In this document: positions 1 through 7,163 of the stretch, piece by piece
How positions within the stretch are numbered: the stretch's first letter is position 1
Layout of the letters: each line of letters starts with the position of its first letter
NCBI GenBank assembly: GCA_011389965.1
Contig: JAABTF010000023.1
Span: forward strand, 1 to 34,617
DNA: 34,617 nucleotides
Source of the DNA: Halothiobacillus sp.
GTDB taxonomy: Bacteria > Pseudomonadota > Gammaproteobacteria > Halothiobacillales > Halothiobacillaceae
Direction of reading: 5' to 3'
The notes under the pieces: model-generated
What the model saw: only the letters and a program-made list of their open reading frames with translations
Databases searched by the model: none
What the model was told of the DNA's origin: nothing
Program-made: the position numbers and the translations under genes

Positions 1-111
1 GAGGGTATCGAGGTCGAGGTGATCGGCATGAACCAGGCCACCGCCACGATCGTCGACAAGCACGCCGTCCACGACAAGCCGGACGCCGCCGAAAAGCTGA
101 TGGGGCACTGA
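1..111 (+). CDS. C-terminal end of a SulP-family anion transporter (partial)
   Basis: Only the last 36 codons are present, in frame from base 1 to a TGA at 109-111. The peptide (VEVIGMNQATATIVDKHAVH, then a short charged tail ending LMGH) resembles the end of the cytoplasmic STAS domain of SulP sulfate/bicarbonate permeases, where a GMN motif lies near the terminus. SulP permeases are inner-membrane anion carriers, and the STAS domain is regulatory. A universal stress protein gene starts 20 bases later on the same strand, an arrangement seen beside SulP genes in other bacteria. The assignment rests on a short tail, so the family is likely but not certain; substrate cannot be told. Confidence 0.6.
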   Translation, partial: EGIEVEVIGMNQATATIVDKHAVHDKPDAAEKLMGH

Positions 112-130
112 ACCAATGGGAAACGAGAAC

Positions 131-963
131 ATGAGCGACAACAAGGACCAGGTCCTCGCCTGTATCGACGGCTCGCGGTCCACCGAGGCCGTCTGTGATT
201 ACAGTGTCTGGGCCGCGCAAGCCCTCGAGGCACCGCTGACGTTCCTGCACGCGATCAGCAACCCGCATGCCCCCTCCAAGACCGACCTGTCCGGCAACAT
301 GACCCTGGGCGGTCGGGAGAAGCTGCTCAAGGAGATGGTCGAGCTCGAGGAAAAGCGCGGCAAGCTCGAGCGCGAGCGCGGCCGAGCCTTGCTGGCCGTG
401 CTGATCCCGCCGAGCTGCTGCGCAACGGCGACATCACCGAGGTGATTCTGGAGCTCCAGGAAGCCATGCAGATGCTGGTGATCGGCAAGCAGGGCCGCGA
501 TGGCGAGATGGAGGCCATGCACGTGGGCAGCCACCTGTCGAGCATTCTGTCGATGATCCACCGGCCGACCCTGGTCACGCCGCTCGAGTTCAAGCGCCCG
601 GAGAGTTTCCTGATCGCCTACGACGGCAGTCCCTCGGCCTACAAGCTGGTCGAGATGGCGGCCAACACGCCGCTGCTGCAGGGCCTGCCCGTGCACCTCC
701 TGATGGTCGGCGAGGAGAAGCAGGGCAATTGGGACAAGATGCAGATCGCGAATACCCGGCTGCAGAAGGCCGGTTTCGATACCCAGGTGGCCATCCGCCA
801 GGGCAAGGTCGACGAGGCGGTCTCGATGTATCTCGAGGAAAAGCGCATCGACCTGCTTGCCATGGGGGCCTACGGCCACAGCCCGATTCGTTATCTGGTG
901 CTGGGCAGCACTACCACCAAGATGATCATGAAGGCCAACGTGCCGCTACTGGTGGTGCGCTGA
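131..963 (+). CDS. Tandem universal stress protein (UspA family), frameshifted as assembled
   Basis: Reading frame 2 from ATG 131 gives a first USP domain (VLACIDGSRSTEAV at the N-terminus). Frame 1 from about base 391 gives the rest: LLRNGDITEVILELQEA, GKQGRDG, a second USP repeat starting FLIAYDGSPSA, and the nucleotide-binding signature GAYGHSPIRYLVLGSTT near the end, finishing LLVVR. The two halves join if one base is missing around 391-402, giving about 277 residues, normal for a two-domain USP. USPs are cytoplasmic ATP-binding stress proteins. I prefer ATG 131 to ATG 116 because GGGAAACGAGA lies just upstream of 131. The gene follows a SulP-type transporter and is probably co-transcribed with it. 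The frameshift is more likely a sequence error than a dead gene, because both halves stay well conserved. Confidence 0.85.
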
Positions 964-996
964 ACGACGCTGCTGCGTTCTTCGCCGGGAAAAAAT

Positions 997-1024
997 GAAG
1001 GCCGTGCCTCCGGGCACGGCCTTC
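997..1024. terminator. Bidirectional intrinsic terminator
   Basis: A perfect 12-bp stem (GAAGGCCGTGCC / GGCACGGCCTTC) with loop TCCG lies between convergent genes. An A-run precedes it (T-run on the minus strand) and TTCTTG follows it. It can serve the usp gene (+) and the cytochrome operon (-). Confidence 0.85.
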
Positions 1025-1052
1025 TTGCATCCGTCAACGTCGGGATGCCGCC

Positions 1053-1799
1053 TTATCGGGTCGCGTCATCCTCGGTTGAGTAGTACTCCGCCAAGTTGGC
1101 GATTTCCTCGTCCGTCAGGGGCTCGGCAAACTGCGACATGCCGTGGGCCACGTCATTGCCGCGTTCGCCGTCACGGAACAGCGCCATGGTGCGAATGAAG
1201 TAGGCCTCCGGCTGGCCGCGCAGGGTGGGCGACTCGTTGATGCCGCCTGAGCCATTGCTGCCGTGGCAGGCCGCGCAGGGCGTGATCAGCCGGGTCGGGT
1301 CGCCGACACTGACCAGCTGGTGGACTGGATGGGTATCTTCCGGCTTGGGCGCGTCGGGGAGCCCCTGCTGCTCGTAGAACGCGGCCAGGTCGGCCATCTC
1401 CTGGCGGTCCAACTCCTCGGCCGCGACGTTCATGATGTGCGCCCGCTGATCCTCGGCGCGTCGATGCTCCGCGTAGTCCAGCAACTGCTTGTAAGTGTAC
1501 TCCGCCCGCTGCCCGGCGAGCAGCGGCCAGTTGCCGGTAAGTGCTTCGCCCCGGCTGCCGTGACAGGAGGCGCAGAACTTGTCGTCGTGGAGCTTTTCGC
1601 CCCGGGCCGCATCGCCGGTGGGCATGGTCCGCATGGTCTCGTGCCAGGTGGCCGGTGTCCATTGGGCGACCTCGGTCTTGCCGGCGCCGGTCGCAGCCAG
1701 CGCGGTGGTGGGAAGAGCCATGGTGGCCACGGTCGCCACGGTCGCGATGCCGGCAAGCAGGGCGTGGCGAGTGGATCGATGGTGTTGTTGAGTTGTCAT
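1053..1799 (-). CDS. Periplasmic diheme cytochrome c (c4-like)
   Basis: 248 residues. A signal peptide spans about residues 1-35 (hydrophobic AGIATVATVATMALP, cleavage after ALA). Two heme c attachment sites follow: CASCH at 76-80 and CAACH at 175-179. Each has a candidate Met axial ligand about 45 residues later (M123 and M221). Two similar cytochrome halves joined by a linker match the cytochrome c4 family, which carries electrons in the periplasm to terminal oxidases. Start chosen at ATG 1799, preceded by GGGAAGGTGA; the frame is open further upstream, but only as a shadow of the neighbouring membrane-protein gene. It is the last gene of the sulfide dehydrogenase/bd-like cluster, 14 bases after the preceding stop, so it is probably the soluble electron donor or acceptor of that membrane module. 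Confidence 0.92.
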   Translation of the reverse strand: MTTQQHHRSTRHALLAGIATVATVATMALPTTALAATGAGKTEVAQWTPATWHETMRTMPTGDAARGEKLHDDKFCASCHGSRGEALTGNWPLLAGQRAEYTYKQLLDYAEHRRAEDQRAHIMNVAAEELDRQEMADLAAFYEQQGLPDAPKPEDTHPVHQLVSVGDPTRLITPCAACHGSNGSGGINESPTLRGQPEAYFIRTMALFRDGERGNDVAHGMSQFAEPLTDEEIANLAEYYSTEDDATR

Positions 1800-1813
1800 C
1801 GTGTCACCTTCCC

Positions 1814-3037
1814 TTACTTGTAGGCGGTCCAGAGGCCGAAGCCGAAGTACTGGGCGATCCAGAGCAGAAGCAGCACCACTCCGGCGGTACCCAGCAGGTT
1901 GACGGCACGAGACGGCGTATACGTGCCTTCCGTCTGCCCCGCCTGCCAGGCGATGGTCAGGAGGTAGGCGACGATGGTGCCGCCCAGCACCCCGAAGGTG
2001 AGAAAGAACAGGCCAGTGCTGTACCAGTCCATCGCGATCTTGTAGTCGAGCGGGTTGTAGCCGTGTACCCCGAACAGGGTGACCCAGCGCACGGCCTCGC
2101 GCATCGTGGCCACGACGATCATGGCGACCGTCGCAACCAGGACGGGCGTGTAACCCCACATGCCGCGGTCGAGCCGCTTGCCGAGCAGTACCGGGTAGGC
2201 CACGGCCACGATCAGCGCGGCGGCCGCGGCTATGGGCCAGATGCCGGTGGCAAAGTCACTGATATCTTCCGGCAGGCCGCGCATCCAGAGGGTCAGCAGG
2301 ATCAGGGAAATGACACCGCCAACGGCGCCCAGGCGCGTGCCGAGGCGTTGCAGGAAGTCGAGATAGCCTGCATCACTCTCGCCCGCACCCTGGAGATAAC
2401 GGCGGTAGCCGAACAGCCAGATGCCGATTACCGGGAACGACAGCAGGATGAAGAAGCCAAAACGCCAGGGATCGAAGGCATGGATCGAACGGCCGGAGGC
2501 GTCGATCACCCCGTTGGGGGCATACCACTCGCGCCACTGGTCGGGCTCGAGGGTCTGCACCGACAGGGCATGCATGATGAAGCCGACGACCAGAAAACCG
2601 ATGATGGCGATGATCATGGCGCTGGGCGCACGTACCTTCTTGTGCCGGATCTCGTAGTTCATCGCGTAGAAGATGAACAGCGCCAGGGTCGCGACGATCA
2701 GGATGAAGATGAACGCGATCACCCACCAGGCGGAGAGCACGTTGGACGTGTACCAGAACGGGTCGTAGATCACCTGCACGAACAGCAATGGTGCGACCCC
2801 GATGACGATGGCGACCGAGACGGCCACCTTGGCGGTGTTGACCATCGCATCGGCCAGACGACGCCAGTGATCCTGCGCGGAGAATGCCCCGCGGATGGCG
2901 AGTGCCGACGAGCCGAGCAGAACGTGGACCGCCGCGATGTGCAGGGCCCAAGTGAGCACGGCCAGCACCAGGAAGATGACCGGGTGAGCCGGTACGCCCA
3001 GCGGATCCCGCAGGGCATAGAGCATGGCGGTATCCAT
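1814..3037 (-). CDS. Polytopic membrane protein of the bd-like cytochrome cluster
   Basis: 407 residues with about nine predicted membrane helices. Helix 1 carries two histidines (LTWALHIAAVH, H33 and H38). Helix 2 and the following loop read IVIGVAPLLFVQVIYDPFWY, with another helix after it. This layout (His-rich helix 1, then helix 2 ending in an aromatic loop) resembles the N-terminal half of the 471-residue upstream neighbour, so the two may be distant paralogues that pair like subunits of a bd-type complex. No heme c motif is present. Its ATG shares one base with the TAA of the upstream gene (TAATG), so translation is coupled. The exact role is unknown: candidate heme b or quinone-interacting membrane subunit. 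The family name rests on fold-level resemblance and context, not on a diagnostic motif. Confidence 0.8.
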   Translation of the reverse strand: MDTAMLYALRDPLGVPAHPVIFLVLAVLTWALHIAAVHVLLGSSALAIRGAFSAQDHWRRLADAMVNTAKVAVSVAIVIGVAPLLFVQVIYDPFWYTSNVLSAWWVIAFIFILIVATLALFIFYAMNYEIRHKKVRAPSAMIIAIIGFLVVGFIMHALSVQTLEPDQWREWYAPNGVIDASGRSIHAFDPWRFGFFILLSFPVIGIWLFGYRRYLQGAGESDAGYLDFLQRLGTRLGAVGGVISLILLTLWMRGLPEDISDFATGIWPIAAAAALIVAVAYPVLLGKRLDRGMWGYTPVLVATVAMIVVATMREAVRWVTLFGVHGYNPLDYKIAMDWYSTGLFFLTFGVLGGTIVAYLLTIAWQAGQTEGTYTPSRAVNLLGTAGVVLLLLWIAQYFGFGLWTAYK

Positions 3038-4452
3038 TACTTGTCCTCCTCGTCAGAACGATGGTCGAGCTGCGCCGTCTGGCTCTCGGCCCGGTAGCGG
3101 CTCACGGCATCGGGGTCATTGAGGCTGGCGATGTAGACGGCCAGCGCCTCGGCTTCCGCTTCTTTCAGCGGGATCTGCGGCATGTACATGGTGTTGCCGG
3201 TCGACAGGGCGCCCAGCAGATAGGTCTTGATGCCCTCGATATCCGCCTGCTTCGGGAAGTAGTTCTTCAGCGGCCGGATGCCGGTGTCGGACAGCGAGTG
3301 GCAATTGCTGCAAGCCGTGAGTGCTAGGCTGCGGCCCACCTCGGGGGCATTTTCGCGGGTGATCTCGCGCTGGCTTTCCGGCCAGAAGATATGGGCCTGG
3401 GTGAAGCCTGCTTTCTGCAGGGCCGGGATCTCGGATTTCACGCCCATGCCCGGCACGTCATGCCCGATGACCTGGTTGGAATACAGGTATTGTCCCGCGA
3501 TATAGGGCTTGCGGACCGACTCGCGGACGGTCTCGCCCGGCCAGAGTCCCAGCACCAGGATCGCCAGCGTGGCGAAGCCGGCCAGCGTGGCGGTGACGAT
3601 CTTCGGGCGGATGAAGGTGAGGGCGAAGTAGGCCAGCATGGCGCCGAGTACGATCAGGATCGACGGGGTGAAGTAGTCCGGCAACCGGTTCTCCATCACT
3701 AGGTGGGCAATGCCCGGCAGCGTCCCCAGGTACCAGGGATAGAGCGACATGCCGACGATGGCCGACAGGCCGCCGACGATCGCCAGCCGCCTGAGCAACC
3801 ACTGTTTGAAGGCCGCGTCCTTGAGCCCCGCGGCGACGATGCCGCCGACCACGGCGGTCATGGTGAACATGAACGCGGTCCGGATCGCCAACTGGGCGAA
3901 GGTGTTCGGGCCGTAGAAACCGTACAGGTAGCCGCCCTCGGCGAACCACTGCTCCGGGCGACCCGGCATCATCATGAATGAGAGGATGCCGACGATCGCC
4001 AGCATAGTGGTGTACGAGGTCAGGCCGAAAATGATCGCCACCTTCATGTAGGTGCGCCGGTCTAGCTTGCCCGCCATGTAGACCATCATGTAGACGCCGA
4101 TCACCTCGATGACGAAGAACACCCACTCGGTGGCCCACTTCCAGACGAAGTTGTGGATCAGCGCGGAGATGCCCCGCGGGCTGCCCACCGTGGTCGAGTA
4201 CCAGATGCCCGGCCCGGTGATCGAGCCGAGGATGTAGGAAAACACCAGCAGGAACAGGCCGTACTTCTTGATGAAGTCGATCAGCTCCGGCCGGTCGTCG
4301 CGCACGCCGATATAGGCGAGCACCGCGAACAGGATCGCCGCGCCCACCGCCGTGTGCGAGAACAGCACGTGGATGGTGGCGATCAGGCCGATGACCCAGC
4401 CGCTGCCGATGAGCGGCTCGTACCAGGTCGGGAAAAGTCCGATCAGATCCAT
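3037..4452 (-). CDS. Cytochrome bd-like membrane subunit fused to a C-terminal cytochrome c domain
   Basis: 471 residues. Residues 1-300 hold about eight membrane helices with CydA-like features: His in helix 1 (ATIHVLFSHTAVGA, H28 and H33), a loop ITGPGIWYSTTVGSPRG after helix 2, and TEWVFFVIEVIG (E109, E116), recalling the ES/EF-type glutamates of CydA. The canonical CydA Q-loop signature (GRQPW) is absent. Residues about 370-445 form a class I cytochrome c domain with CSNCH at 381-385 and a likely axial Met at MP (M424). The last helix ends near residue 304, so the heme c domain probably lies on the periplasmic side. ATG 4452 has GAGGAGGATC upstream. The gene lies 63 bases after the FCSD flavoprotein gene and overlaps the next gene by one base. 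Inference: a membrane unit passing electrons between c hemes and quinone or oxygen. Confidence 0.85.
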   Translation of the reverse strand: MDLIGLFPTWYEPLIGSGWVIGLIATIHVLFSHTAVGAAILFAVLAYIGVRDDRPELIDFIKKYGLFLLVFSYILGSITGPGIWYSTTVGSPRGISALIHNFVWKWATEWVFFVIEVIGVYMMVYMAGKLDRRTYMKVAIIFGLTSYTTMLAIVGILSFMMMPGRPEQWFAEGGYLYGFYGPNTFAQLAIRTAFMFTMTAVVGGIVAAGLKDAAFKQWLLRRLAIVGGLSAIVGMSLYPWYLGTLPGIAHLVMENRLPDYFTPSILIVLGAMLAYFALTFIRPKIVTATLAGFATLAILVLGLWPGETVRESVRKPYIAGQYLYSNQVIGHDVPGMGVKSEIPALQKAGFTQAHIFWPESQREITRENAPEVGRSLALTACSNCHSLSDTGIRPLKNYFPKQADIEGIKTYLLGALSTGNTMYMPQIPLKEAEAEALAVYIASLNDPDAVSRYRAESQTAQLDHRSDEEDK

Positions 4453-4515
4453 TGGGGGATCCTCCTCTCAGAACACTGGACGGCCCGGGGACTGCCAGAC
4501 CGGTGATTGGTTGCG

Positions 4516-5862
4516 TCAGCCGAAACAATCATCGCTGAAGCTCTGCATCCAGGCGTGCTGGTAAAGGGCGGCGAGGCGATATTGCATCGGAGTGGCGTCG
4601 AACGGCAGGAAGCGCTGCTCATCGACACGCGTGATCCGGCCCTCCTGCAGACGGAATACGTCAGCGACGAACATCCCGTACTCGGTGTTGCCCGCGAGGG
4701 CGTAACAGGTGTTCTGGAACACCGGCTCGACCGGACCGTTCCCGGCCAGCAGGGCCTTGAGCTGTATGGCCAGCACCTTGGCTTGGCTGCTGGCGGCGTA
4801 ACCCGACTTGGGCATGGCGCCGGCGATGCAGGAGTCACCGATCACGTGCACGTCGGCGTGGCGGGTGGACTCGAACGTCCGCTGATCGACCGGGCACCAG
4901 CCCGACTCGTCGGCGAGATCCTGGTCGATCGCGACCTGCCCGGCCTTCAGCGGCGGCACGATGTTGATCATGTCCGCCTGAAAGGTGCCCGCCTCGGCCT
5001 CGACCGTCATGGTTTCGGCGTTGACCCCCAGGATCCGGCCACCCAGATCACCCATGACCCACTCGATCGGGCCCGGGTTCTCGTGATCGGGCATCTCGGC
5101 GAGTTCCTCTGCGCTGTACTTGCCGCGTGCCGGCGCCGGGATGTTGAAGCGATACAGGCGGTTCCAGGCCTGCAGCATGGTGACGTCGGTGGTAAAGCCG
5201 TTCTTCGGATCGAGGATGATCACGCGCGGTGAGGTGTCGCCCCGATCCAGCAGCCACTGGGCGATCAGGCCGGCCCGCTCGTAGGGCCCCGGCGGGCAGC
5301 GGTAGGGATTGGGCGGCGGGCCGATCACCACGGTGCCGTTTTCCGGCACGGCCTCGAGTTGTTTCTTGAGTGCCAGCAGCTGGTCGCCGGCATCCCAGCC
5401 GTGCGGCAGTCGCTGCTCGGCCAACTCGGGCGTCAGGCCGTCGACCGCGTCGAAATCGAAGGACACGCCTGGCGAGACGACCAGCCGGTCGTAATCGAGG
5501 GTGGTGCCATCACTGGTCCGCACGTGCTTGGCGTCGTAGTCGATCGCCGTGACGCGGTCATGGACGAAGCGCACGCCGTGGCGGTTGGCCAGCGCGGCGT
5601 AGGAGATGGTGATGTCCTCCATGGTCGCCTGACCGGTGATGACCTCGCTCGAACCGTAGGGGCGCTGGTATTCCCGCTTGGGCTCGACGATGGTCACCTC
5701 GACTTGCGGGGCGTAGAGCTTGAGGTACTTGGCCGTGGTCGCACCGCCGACTCCGCCGCCGACGATCACGACCCTGGGCTTGGACTGTGCGCTGGCGAGC
5801 GGCGAGAAGGTAGCGGCGCCGGTCGCGCCGGCCAGCTTGAGAAATGCGCGGCGTGAGGTCAT
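4516..5862 (-). CDS. fccB: Flavocytochrome c sulfide dehydrogenase, flavoprotein subunit
   Basis: 448 residues. A twin-arginine signal (SRRAFLKLAG, residues 3-12) predicts Tat export with cofactor. A Rossmann GGGVGG at 35-40 binds FAD. The redox cysteines that react with sulfide in FccB are present: C189 in RCPPGPYERA and C386 in NTCYAL. Further family motifs are GWCPVD at 321-326 and VIGDSCIAGAMPKSGYAA at 340-357. The protein oxidises sulfide to sulfur/polysulfide in the periplasm and hands electrons to a c heme subunit. Unusually, the position of the FAD-anchoring cysteine known from Allochromatium FccB is a proline here (P68 in REYQRPYGSSEV), so FAD is probably non-covalent. The start overlaps the upstream cytochrome stop (ATGA). 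An SQR-like or other FCSD-like sulfur substrate cannot be excluded. Confidence 0.9.
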   Translation of the reverse strand: MTSRRAFLKLAGATGAATFSPLASAQSKPRVVIVGGGVGGATTAKYLKLYAPQVEVTIVEPKREYQRPYGSSEVITGQATMEDITISYAALANRHGVRFVHDRVTAIDYDAKHVRTSDGTTLDYDRLVVSPGVSFDFDAVDGLTPELAEQRLPHGWDAGDQLLALKKQLEAVPENGTVVIGPPPNPYRCPPGPYERAGLIAQWLLDRGDTSPRVIILDPKNGFTTDVTMLQAWNRLYRFNIPAPARGKYSAEELAEMPDHENPGPIEWVMGDLGGRILGVNAETMTVEAEAGTFQADMINIVPPLKAGQVAIDQDLADESGWCPVDQRTFESTRHADVHVIGDSCIAGAMPKSGYAASSQAKVLAIQLKALLAGNGPVEPVFQNTCYALAGNTEYGMFVADVFRLQEGRITRVDEQRFLPFDATPMQYRLAALYQHAWMQSFSDDCFG

Positions 5863-6248
5863 GAGTCGTCCTCCTCTCGGTCACTGCGGTTGAGGGGGGC
5901 GGGGGCCGGTTGGGCGGCGAAATAATCGGCCATCCATTCGATTTCCTGCTCGGTGAAGGCCCGCGCCAGCGGCCCCATCAGCGTCGACGGCCGGGAGTCG
6001 TCGGCGAACGACCGCATGGCCTGAGTGAATCGCTCTGCCGACATGCCGGCGAGCGGCACGAAGGCCGAGTCGCCCAGCTCGCCCTGCGTGCCGTGACAGC
6101 CGGCACAGGTCTGGGCGGCCATCAGGCCTCTTTCGGGAACGGGGGGCTGCGCTGATTCCGCCTGGGACGGCAGGGCAGCCAGCCAGCAGACGGCAGCAAC
6201 CAGGACTACGCCTAGTCGCTGGCTGGTTCGGTGAGTACTTGCAGACAT
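5859..6248 (-). CDS. fccA: Small monoheme cytochrome c, probable FCSD heme subunit
   Basis: 129 residues with a Sec signal peptide (LGVVLVAAVCWLAALPSQA, cleavage near residue 30). There is one heme c site, CAGCH at 48-52, and M91 is a probable axial ligand. Length and single heme fit the monoheme FccA type, not the 21-kDa diheme subunit of Allochromatium. ATG 6248 is preferred to ATG 6254: AAGGAGG lies 7 bases before 6248 but only 1 base before 6254. It is the first gene of the cluster, and its TGA overlaps the fccB ATG (ATGA), as expected for subunits of one complex. The acidic C-terminus (DREEDDS) is a low-complexity tail. Confidence 0.85.
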   Translation of the reverse strand: MSASTHRTSQRLGVVLVAAVCWLAALPSQAESAQPPVPERGLMAAQTCAGCHGTQGELGDSAFVPLAGMSAERFTQAMRSFADDSRPSTLMGPLARAFTEQEIEWMADYFAAQPAPAPLNRSDREEDDS

Positions 6249-6317
6249 GATCATGCCTCCTTCGTGCCTGATGATTCCGTCGGTTGGCGGAGTATCCCGA
6301 CCGATTTCGGTGCCGGC

Positions 6318-6347
6318 ATTATGGCCGATACAAAAAACTTATGGCAA
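6318..6347 (-). promoter_or_regulatory. Candidate sigma-70 promoter of the fcc/bd-like cluster
   Basis: On the minus strand, TTGCCA (6347-6342) and CATAAT (6323-6318) are separated by 18 bases, about 70 bases upstream of the first cytochrome start. The surrounding sequence is locally AT-rich. No operator could be recognised. Confidence 0.5.
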
Positions 6348-6391
6348 GTTTTTCTGTTATCGGTATCGAAGAAGTTGATGTGGGGAGGCGC

Positions 6392-6428
6392 AGAAAAACA
6401 AGAGCCCGACGACTCGAGTCATGCCGGG
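6392..6428 (-). terminator. Candidate terminator after bioD
   Basis: The minus strand reads a GC-rich interrupted hairpin (CCCG...GACTCGAGTC...CGGG, 6428-6405) followed by CTCTTGTTTTTCTG. The stem is imperfect, so confidence is moderate. Confidence 0.45.
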
Positions 6429-6458
6429 TGGGAGGGGGCCACGATCTATCCGGATCGG

Positions 6459-7163
6459 TCAGGGTGGCAGGAGTGGTGCCAGTTGCTCGGGTCGGCCATC
6501 GAAACGCAGCACCGGGGGCGGGTGCGCCACCAGCCGAGGTAGCCACTCGGCAAGCGAGGCGTGGTTGTCCGGCGTGTCGGCATCGTCCGGATCCTGGGGG
6601 CGCCGGTTAAGGACGATCGCGGCCACCGGGATGCCCCGATGTTCGAGGGATTCGGCGGCTGCCAGCGTGCTCGACAAGGTGCCGAGCCGGTCGGGGGTGA
6701 CCAGCAATGCCGGCAGGCCGGTGTATTCGGCCAGGCGCACGTTCAGCGCATCGTCTGCCAGCGGCGAGAGCAGTCCGCCGGCACTCTCGATGATCAGGCG
6801 TTCCTCGGTTGCCAGTTCGGCCAGAGATTGATCGAGAATTGGGGCCAAGTCGCGCTTGAAGCGCAACGCTTGCCCCTCGCGTCGCGCGGCCTCGGGGGCG
6901 GCGACCGGGGTGAGATAGCGGATCGGGCAGACGGTCTCGAGCGACTCGCGCTTGCCGGCGGCCGCCTGCAGGGCCACGCCGTCGGCAGGGAGGCGTTGGC
7001 CGTCGCGAGCCTCGCAGCCGGTCTCCACCGGCTTTCTCACCCGGGCAGCCAGGCCCTGTTCGCCCAACAGCCGGGCGAGTGCGCAGGAGACCACCGTCTT
7101 GCCCACGCCGGTGTCGGTAGCCAGTACGACCCAGCCGCGCGAGTCATGGGTGCCCGTGCTCAT
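6459..7163 (-). CDS. bioD: Dethiobiotin synthetase
   Basis: 234 residues. The P-loop-like motif ATDTGVGKT (residues 15-23) is the BioD signature, with RKPVETG at 43-49 for DAPA/CO2 handling and IIESAGGLLSPLADD in the middle of the protein as the conserved glycine-rich segment. BioD forms the ureido ring of biotin from 7,8-diaminopelargonic acid, CO2 and ATP in the cytoplasm. The ATG overlaps the purC TGA by four bases (ATGA), so translation is coupled to purC. No other bio gene is in the window. Confidence 0.93.
   Translation of the reverse strand: MSTGTHDSRGWVVLATDTGVGKTVVSCALARLLGEQGLAARVRKPVETGCEARDGQRLPADGVALQAAAGKRESLETVCPIRYLTPVAAPEAARREGQALRFKRDLAPILDQSLAELATEERLIIESAGGLLSPLADDALNVRLAEYTGLPALLVTPDRLGTLSSTLAAAESLEHRGIPVAAIVLNRRPQDPDDADTPDNHASLAEWLPRLVAHPPPVLRFDGRPEQLAPLLPP

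Noticed and set aside
1541-3097. A 518-codon open frame on the plus strand
   Set aside because: It lies antisense to two well-formed cytochrome/membrane genes and has the Arg/Gly/Asp/His-rich composition of a GC-rich shadow frame; no domain is recognisable.
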